From Terriglobales bacterium (GTDB lineage Bacteria > Acidobacteriota > Terriglobia > Terriglobales > Acidobacteriaceae), in assembly GCA_035487355.1 (NCBI GenBank), contig DATHMF010000085.1, positions 62,001 to 126,000 on the forward strand: a stretch of DNA of 64,000 nucleotides, given 5' to 3'. Made by a program: the position numbers and the translations under genes. Under the pieces are notes generated by a model. That model saw only the letters and a program-made list of their open reading frames with translations. It made no database searches and was not told the origin of the DNA. This document shows positions 57,530 through 64,000 of this stretch, piece by piece. Numbering within the stretch: position 1 is the stretch's first letter; each line of letters begins with the position of its first letter.

Positions 57530-60500
57530 TCAACCTGATACGGATCTTTGCGGGGCGCTCAAGGGTGTGACAAGTGTTTCTGCAGACACAAAGGTCAGCA
57601 CGACAAAGTGCTCCTGAAGGTCGTTAACAAGCGGAACCGTCTTGTCACCCAAGGAGACACCATCCATCGTTACATTCATCTCGCCATCATGATCAGGTGA
57701 TTGCAAGACGGTAATGTGATAGACGGTTTCTCTAAAGCGGTAGTGCACCTTAAATTCAGTCCAATCCGGCGGGAAAACCGGCGCAAAGTGGAGCTTGTCA
57801 ACCTCCAGCCGCAGGCCTAATAAGGATTCGACGATAAGCCGGTACATCCAGCCGGCGGAACCTGTGTACCACGTCCATCCACCACGACCGGTGTGCGGCG
57901 CGACTGCATAGGCATCAGCCGCCATCACATATGGCTCCACCTTGTAGGTTGCGACGGCCTCGGCGGAGCGCGAATGATTTACCGGATTAATCATGTCGAA
58001 CAATTCCCACGCGCGTGCACTATCACCCATGGCGGCGAATGCCATGGCTGCCCAGATGGCTGCGTGGGTGTATTGCCCCCCGTTTTCTCTTACCCCGGGG
58101 ACGTATCCTCTTATATAGCCGGGATCCATGTTGGATTTGTCGAAGGGAGGCGCCAGTAACTTGATCAGGCCATGTTTTCGATCCACAAGCCGATTGTCGA
58201 GAGCATCCATGGCCTCGCGCGAACGCTCTGCACCGCCTACGCCCGACAATACCGACCAGCTTTGCACGATTGAATCAATCTGACATTCGGGATTGTCAGC
58301 AGACCCGAGCGGTGAGCCGTCGTCGAAGTAGGCGCGGCGGTACCATTCCCCGTCCCAGCCATTCTCCTCCAGGCTCTCGCGCAGTTGTGCGGCCTGGGAG
58401 TAGCAATGTTCGGAGAAGATCGAGTCACCACGACCGCGGGCCAGTTCAGCGAAGCGCGTCAATACCTCGTGCAAGAAAAACCCCAACCAAACGCTTTCCC
58501 CCTTGCCACGTTCGCCCACCAGGTTCATGCCGTCATTCCAATCACCGGAGCCGATCAGAGGGAGACCGTGTTCGCCCCGGGTGAAGCTGGCCATGATCGA
58601 CTGAACACAGTGATCGTATAAAGTACAGGTCATTTCCGATCGTCGCGGTAAATCGTAATAAGAGTCTTCTTCCAGCTTTACCGGGCGACCTTCAAGAAAT
58701 GCGACAGCTTCATCCAGCACTCCGGTATCACCGGTGCTAACAACGTAGCGGCAAACCGCCAAGGGCAGCCACAAATAGTCATCGGAACAATGGCTGCGTA
58801 CTCCACGGCCGGAAGGCGGATGCCACCAGTGCTGGACATCTCCTTCACGGAACTGGCGAGAGGCGCAGAGCAGAAGCTGTTTGCGAATCAATGCAGGTTC
58901 GGCGTGCACGAGCGCCATCACATCCTGTAGCTGGTCACGGAAACCGAAAGCGCCGCCTGACTGGTAGTAGCCGCTGCGGGCCCAGAGACGGCACGCCAGC
59001 GTCTGGTACAGAAGCCACCCATTTACCATCACGTTGATTGACGGGTCAGGTGTGTCTACATTCACAGTGCCGAGAGTATGCGCCCAGTAGTGCCATACGG
59101 ATTCCAGCGCGGCGTGGGCCGCCTCCGTTCCACGGTAACGTTGCACGAGATTGCTGGCATCCACGGCATCGCTCCCCACGCCGAGGATAAATACAATCTC
59201 ACGCTCCTGGCCGTCAAACAGTTCGAACTGAAGACGGATCGCCGAACATGGATCCAGACCGGCGCCGAGCTTTCCGGATAAGCGCGGCTTATACATGCCG
59301 GCTGGATTCGAAAGTACACCGTTGCGGCCCAGAAACTCTCTTCGGTCTCCCGTGACGGTTCGTGCCGTCTGGTTTGCATCAAAGAAAGCGACCCTGCCGG
59401 GAAACTCTGAGTTGTAAGCATTGCGTGCGAACAGCGCTCCCGTCGCGGGATCAGTCTCAGTCATCACGTGCAAGGTTGATTTGGGACGCGTGTCTCCCAG
59501 CACCCATTCCACGTAGCCGGTGGCAGAGAGCCGGCGGGTGTGACCAGACTCATTGCGCACTTTGAGCACCGAGAACTTGACGGCAGCATCCTTCGCCACA
59601 TACACCTGCAACTCTGAGCTGATGCCCTCTTCGGTGTGCTCGAAGACGCTATAGCCGAATCCGTGCCGCGTAACATAAGGCCCCGTGCCGCGAGCAGGCA
59701 GAGGTGACGGTGACCAGAAACTACCGCTCTCCTCATCGCGAAGGAAAAATGCTTCGCCGCTTGCATCGGTCACAGGATCGTTGTGCCAGGGAGTCAGCCG
59801 GAATTCGTGGGCATTCTCACTCCACGTGTACGATGAGCCGCTCTCAGAGATGACAGTGCCAAATTCGGAATTTGCTATCACATTCACCCAAGGTGCAGGC
59901 GTCACATGGTCCTGCGCAATCGTGATGACGTATTCCCTGCCATCGTGAGTGAATCCGCCCAGTCCGTTGAAGTGAATCAGGTCGCGGGGCGGCACCTCGT
60001 GCTGTTGGATGTGCTCGTCGCGGCTGGCCCTTCTCATCTGTATACGCGGGAGGTCGGCTTCCACAGCCTGGCGGGTGTTGATCTGGGCATTCAGCGCGCC
60101 ACGAGCATCGCTGATAATGGCCCGGGCAACGGCTTGAAACAGGAGGCGATCTTCATTGGATATCTGCTCCGCGACTCTGACAAAGATCTCGCCTGCCCGT
60201 TCCGCCGGGTTGGCTTGAACGCCTGCCGCAACCAGATTCATGATCTGTTCCTGTAACAGTTGCCGGTACCCGGCATGATCTTCATTCCAGATCACCAAAT
60301 CAACTGCGAGCCCTTTCAGCCGCCAGTAGGCGTGAGCTTGCACAAGCTGACGCACCAGCTCGATGTTGGCTGCGTCCCCAATCTGCAGCAACACAATCGG
60401 CAGATCGCCGGAAACCGCGTAGCCCCACAAGCCAGACTGACTACGGCGGTTATTGCTCAGCACAGAAGCTTCAGCACGCAGCGACGAGTTGGCGTAGAGG

Positions 60501-63500
60501 ATGGAACTGGCAAGCCGTCCAAAACTCTGCGCGTCAGCCTCCGTGACATTGAGTTGGCGCAAGAGTACCTGGCCGTGGGTCCATGCAAGATCAAAGACGC
60601 GGTCCGCCAGATGGCGCTCCTGATATTTGTCAACCAACTGCAGACAGCGGTCGCGAGTCTCGCCGACGCCAGAAACCAGGTTCGCGGTGGCAGATTGCCC
60701 CGGGTCGAGACTGATCTGATAGCGGATTGCAACAATGGGATCGAGCACCGAGCCCTGGCTGCCTGACAGCAGCGCAGAACCATTCATCGCCACCGGATTC
60801 GCAACCGTTCTTCCCCGACCAATGAATCGCATGCGGTCGGTTTCGTAGGATACCGTCCCAACATCGGCGCCATGCACGACCACCAGATGGAACATCCAGG
60901 GCGCCTGTTCATCAAGAGACCGGGCGCGCCGCGTGCAAAGAATCGCATGGCGCGGCTCCAGTATCTCGGTTTGTACGAAGAGGTTGCTGAAGGCGGGATG
61001 GAGCACGTCCGCAGCAGGCGGAGCAAGAACAACTTCTGCGTAACTGGTGATCTCAATAACCCTGCGTTTGCGGGAACGGTTGGTGAGCGTGACTCGCCGC
61101 AGCTCAACGTCATCCTCTGGCGAAACCGCGATCTCGGTGTGGGCCTCCAGCTCTCCTTCGCGGCAGCGAAACTCTACCTTCGCTTCGGAGAAGATGGCCT
61201 CGTAGTGCTCCAACCGTTTGACGGTTGGCTGATGCGCGGACGACCAGAACCTTCCTGTGGCGACGTCACGGATGTAGCAAAAGGTCCCCCACTGATCACA
61301 GGTGGTGTCTTCGCGCCATCTGGTGACTGCGACATCTTTCCATCGGCTGTAACCTCCGCCCGCGTTGCTGACCATCACGTGGTATTTGCTGTTCGAGAGT
61401 AACTGCACCTCCGGAACTGGTGTGTTGGCGGTATGAAAGACACGTACTGGAGTTTCCAGCCCGTCCGCATTGTTGCGGGACTCGGGAAGCTCGTCGGGCG
61501 CTGAATAAAGCCTTGTTGCTTTGGGAACCTTCTCTTGCAGTAGCAACGTGGTCGCCTGGAATATCGGGACTGATTCAAATCGGCGTTGCATTGGCCGATC
61601 CAGCAGAACATGAGCGAGGGCCAGCAAGCTCATGCCCTGGTGATGGGCCATGTGCGAGCGGACGATTACGTTCGATTGGCCACGAGGCACCCGCGACGGA
61701 GTGTAGTCAATGGCTTCATAGAAGCCGTATTTGCCTTCGACGCCAGCAGCCGCGAGCCTCTGCAGGTTCGCACAGGCCTGCTCGGGCGCAACCATGAGTG
61801 CCAAACTCGAGGCATAGGATGCGATGACCAGGTCCTCGGCTAACCCACGCCTTAGGCCAAGACCAGGCGTCCCAAAGGCCCGATACTGGTAATTCATGTG
61901 CACATCAACCGTGTTGTAGCCGGATTCGGATATCCCCCAGGGCACGTTTCGCATCTTGCCGTACTCGATCTGCCTCGCCACCGCTGCCAGGCAACTTTCA
62001 TCGAGCAACGTATTTTGGTAGGTCGGCATGACAAGCAGCGGCATGAGGTACTCAAACATCGAACCATCCCATGAGAGCAGAGCCGGTCCTGCCGCCGAAC
62101 TTGTAAGCTGGCGGCCCAGAGAAAACCAGTTCTCTTGTGGGACTTGGCCCTGCGCGATCGCCACAAAACTGCATAGCCTCGCTTCTGACGCCAGCAGGTC
62201 GTAGTAGCTCGAATCCCGGCGATGTTCGCTGATGTTGTATCCAATCGTCATCAGATGACGCTCCTCGTCGTAAAGGAAGTCGTATTCGATACGGGCAAAA
62301 TCCTTGCACTCCACCGCGAGCCGCTCAATCTCGGCAATCCGCTCCTTCGCGCGATGACTCGCTTCGCTGATAAACCGTTTCAACTCATTCAACCACTGGC
62401 CCGGCATCGCTTCCCCCTGTTGCTGCGGGTCACCAGACAGCGACTCTAAATCCCATACTGCCAGTTCACGCAGAGTGGGGATTTTGTCCAATTGAAATGT
62501 ACTTAGTTCGTCCGGTGGACGCGCGGCCACCATCCAAGGAGCGAGGAAGGTCAAGTCTTCAAGCGCAGCCTGGCACTGGCTGGTGAGAGCATCTCCCCAC
62601 CAGTTCGCCTGGCCTTCCTGCCTGCTGTCGACGCTTTCAGCAATTCGCGTAGTTTTTGTGGCAAGCTGCTCAAGACACAACCGTGCAGCCGACAAAGTAG
62701 CTGGTGGAGAAATGCACAACACCTCCAACTCCTTCCGCAGATCTTCTGCTTCACGCAGCGTGAGCTTTGCCAGTTCACTATTTTGTGAGGGGCCATCATT
62801 GACCACATCCTGAAAAACTCTGAGAGTATCGAGAATGCCGTGGAACAAGCGGGGAGCAAGAATCTTTTGATCCACGAGCGCGCTAAGGCCAGGCTCTAAG
62901 GTCAGCACGTGGGCAGCCAGATTGCCGCTATCCACGGTGGATACATAGAGCGGCGAGAGTGGTTTCAATGTCAGTGTGTCATACCAGTTATAAAAGTGTC
63001 CGCGATGCCGGTCGAGCGACCGCATGATCCGGAATGCGAGGCCCGTGCGCTGAAGCAACTGTGCCGCCGAAAGATACCCAAAGTCATAAGCGGAAAGATT
63101 GGCGAGCAACGCCAGTCCCATGTTGGTTGGAGAGGTCCGGTGAGCAATGGTGGGAACCATGCTCTCCTGATAATTATCTGGAGGAAGCCAGTGATCTTCT
63201 GCACCGACGAACTTCTCAAAGAATGACCAGGTTTTGCGCGAAAGTTTCTGGAGAAAGATTGTCTGCTCGAGGGAGAGATCTACCGGGTCACGCGTGAGTG
63301 GCAGGCTGATCCACCAGGCGACGGCCGGCGAGGCAACCCAGATCAGCAACACCGGAAGGGCTATGCCCAGAGCAGTCGGCCGCATCCTGGCGAGAGATAT
63401 TAGGCCAACTACGGCGAAAACAGGTGCAGGCCACATCGTACGGAAAGATCCGCCCAAACCAGAGGCAAGACCAGAACGGCTCTTGTGCTTCTGCTCGCTT

Positions 63501-64000
63501 GAAGCATCCCACTCCAACAGCCGGCGACGCGAAAAAAGCATGCGCCAGATTGCCCGAAGAATCGCGTCAAGGTTGAAGAAGGCTTCGTATGGCAGGCAGG
63601 CAAACGCAAACAGCCCTTGGGCAAAGTGCCGGCTGAATCCGCGCATCACTTCAGGCAAGTGCTGCCTCGGCGCGACATCTTCTGACTTCTGGAACAGATC
63701 GAGGAGAGAGCTGAAAAAGATGGGAACAAAGATTGTCCCGACGATCGCCATGGTCCACGCCCAGGCCGGGGATAATCGCAGCCAGCTCAACAGCAACAGG
63801 AAAACCAGTGCCGCCGGTACAAGACTGCGGCGAAGATTATCAGCGATTTTCCATCGAGAGAGAACAGACAGAGGATTTTTCAGTGCTCTACGCTCCGGAC
63901 CGGGCACTCGCGGCAGAATCCAGCGGGCGATCTGCCAGTCACCGCGAATCCAGCGATGACGCCGGGCGACGTCCGCGTCATAGCGTGCCGGATAATCCTC
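57530..64000 (-). CDS. Cyclic beta-1,2-glucan synthase-type protein (GT84/glycoamylase/GH94), 5' end outside window
   Basis: The frame is open to the window edge; the first 31 visible codons (ARRHRWIRGDWQIARWILPR) are typical internal sequence, so the start lies beyond 64000. Membrane helices follow (LVPAALVFLLLLSWLRL and others), then a glycoamylase-like domain (MPTYQNTLLDESCLAAVARQ, PWGISESGYN). Two GH94-type beta-sandwich regions and a GH94 barrel end it; GSGDWNDGMN carries the expected catalytic Asp. At over 2150 residues visible it matches NdvB-like enzymes, which make and trim cyclic beta-1,2-glucan at the inner membrane. The product could also be another beta-glucan. The downstream AsmA-like gene is coupled. 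Confidence 0.92.
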   Translation of the reverse strand, partial: EDYPARYDADVARRHRWIRGDWQIARWILPRVPGPERRALKNPLSVLSRWKIADNLRRSLVPAALVFLLLLSWLRLSPAWAWTMAIVGTIFVPIFFSSLLDLFQKSEDVAPRQHLPEVMRGFSRHFAQGLFAFACLPYEAFFNLDAILRAIWRMLFSRRRLLEWDASSEQKHKSRSGLASGLGGSFRTMWPAPVFAVVGLISLARMRPTALGIALPVLLIWVASPAVAWWISLPLTRDPVDLSLEQTIFLQKLSRKTWSFFEKFVGAEDHWLPPDNYQESMVPTIAHRTSPTNMGLALLANLSAYDFGYLSAAQLLQRTGLAFRIMRSLDRHRGHFYNWYDTLTLKPLSPLYVSTVDSGNLAAHVLTLEPGLSALVDQKILAPRLFHGILDTLRVFQDVVNDGPSQNSELAKLTLREAEDLRKELEVLCISPPATLSAARLCLEQLATKTTRIAESVDSRQEGQANWWGDALTSQCQAALEDLTFLAPWMVAARPPDELSTFQLDKIPTLRELAVWDLESLSGDPQQQGEAMPGQWLNELKRFISEASHRAKERIAEIERLAVECKDFARIEYDFLYDEERHLMTIGYNISEHRRDSSYYDLLASEARLCSFVAIAQGQVPQENWFSLGRQLTSSAAGPALLSWDGSMFEYLMPLLVMPTYQNTLLDESCLAAVARQIEYGKMRNVPWGISESGYNTVDVHMNYQYRAFGTPGLGLRRGLAEDLVIASYASSLALMVAPEQACANLQRLAAAGVEGKYGFYEAIDYTPSRVPRGQSNVIVRSHMAHHQGMSLLALAHVLLDRPMQRRFESVPIFQATTLLLQEKVPKATRLYSAPDELPESRNNADGLETPVRVFHTANTPVPEVQLLSNSKYHVMVSNAGGGYSRWKDVAVTRWREDTTCDQWGTFCYIRDVATGRFWSSAHQPTVKRLEHYEAIFSEAKVEFRCREGELEAHTEIAVSPEDDVELRRVTLTNRSRKRRVIEITSYAEVVLAPPAADVLHPAFSNLFVQTEILEPRHAILCTRRARSLDEQAPWMFHLVVVHGADVGTVSYETDRMRFIGRGRTVANPVAMNGSALLSGSQGSVLDPIVAIRYQISLDPGQSATANLVSGVGETRDRCLQLVDKYQERHLADRVFDLAWTHGQVLLRQLNVTEADAQSFGRLASSILYANSSLRAEASVLSNNRRSQSGLWGYAVSGDLPIVLLQIGDAANIELVRQLVQAHAYWRLKGLAVDLVIWNEDHAGYRQLLQEQIMNLVAAGVQANPAERAGEIFVRVAEQISNEDRLLFQAVARAIISDARGALNAQINTRQAVEADLPRIQMRRASRDEHIQQHEVPPRDLIHFNGLGGFTHDGREYVITIAQDHVTPAPWVNVIANSEFGTVISESGSSYTWSENAHEFRLTPWHNDPVTDASGEAFFLRDEESGSFWSPSPLPARGTGPYVTRHGFGYSVFEHTEEGISSELQVYVAKDAAVKFSVLKVRNESGHTRRLSATGYVEWVLGDTRPKSTLHVMTETDPATGALFARNAYNSEFPGRVAFFDANQTARTVTGDRREFLGRNGVLSNPAGMYKPRLSGKLGAGLDPCSAIRLQFELFDGQEREIVFILGVGSDAVDASNLVQRYRGTEAAHAALESVWHYWAHTLGTVNVDTPDPSINVMVNGWLLYQTLACRLWARSGYYQSGGAFGFRDQLQDVMALVHAEPALIRKQLLLCASRQFREGDVQHWWHPPSGRGVRSHCSDDYLWLPLAVCRYVVSTGDTGVLDEAVAFLEGRPVKLEEDSYYDLPRRSEMTCTLYDHCVQSIMASFTRGEHGLPLIGSGDWNDGMNLVGERGKGESVWLGFFLHEVLTRFAELARGRGDSIFSEHCYSQAAQLRESLEENGWDGEWYRRAYFDDGSPLGSADNPECQIDSIVQSWSVLSGVGGAERSREAMDALDNRLVDRKHGLIKLLAPPFDKSNMDPGYIRGYVPGVRENGGQYTHAAIWAAMAFAAMGDSARAWELFDMINPVNHSRSAEAVATYKVEPYVMAADAYAVAPHTGRGGWTWYTGSAGWMYRLIVESLLGLRLEVDKLHFAPVFPPDWTEFKVHYRFRETVYHITVLQSPDHDGEMNVTMDGVSLGDKTVPLVNDLQEHFVVLTFVSAETLVTPLSAPQRSVSG

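Overview
The window (about 57% GC by eye, dense, both strands) looks like a chromosome segment of an acidobacterium, most likely class Terriglobia. The reasons are two Oar-like TonB-dependent receptors with N-terminal carboxypeptidase-regulatory domains, a TPR-CHAT protein beside a sigma/zinc-finger anti-sigma pair, a DUF4965 glutaminase-like protein, several Acidobacteria-type secreted hypothetical proteins, and remnants of transposase and integrase types I associate with this phylum. Taxonomy is inferred from gene content. No rRNA, tRNA or CRISPR array was seen.

Layout. (1) 1-10 kb: an exported-protein region. Two related tail-fibre-like proteins (the edge one frameshifted twice), an NHL-like propeller, two paralogous PD40/TolB-like lipoproteins and a secreted protein all read leftwards; a tandem pair of secreted paralogues reads rightwards. 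Leaders are duplicated with the genes. (2) 10.3-15.6 kb: an exported TPR-CHAT protein convergent with an ECF-like sigma factor and its membrane anti-sigma factor. (3) 16.4-42.6 kb: a carbohydrate-utilisation island with GH31, GH76, GH18, a PQQ-propeller/F5-8C protein, GH54 with ricin repeats, a GH36-like protein, DUF4965 and two TonB receptors. Tandem LacI-like operator sites lie at a fixed distance from sigma70 promoters. Both island edges carry debris: a GH3 tail and a transposase start on the left; a truncated mutarotase and a decayed tyrosine integrase on the right; and a GH31 N-terminal remnant inside. GH76 with a GH18 endoglycosidase points to mannan or high-mannose glycans, possibly fungal, but this is inference.

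(4) 42.8-48.7 kb: soluble transhydrogenase, then a TolC-EmrA-EmrB type efflux operon. (5) 48.8-55.8 kb: a sigma54 island. A GAF-GAF-AAA+-Fis activator is surrounded by five sequences matching the -24/-12 sigma54 promoter with exact GG-N10-GC spacing. They face a STAS-like/sigma-like pair, a second tiny sigma-region-4-like protein, a small Cys-pair protein, a Spy/CpxP-like periplasmic protein and a secreted protein. This is the best candidate for an undescribed regulatory system. (6) 55.9-64 kb: a small unknown ORF, an AsmA-like protein, and a giant cyclic beta-1,2-glucan synthase-type protein that runs off the right edge.
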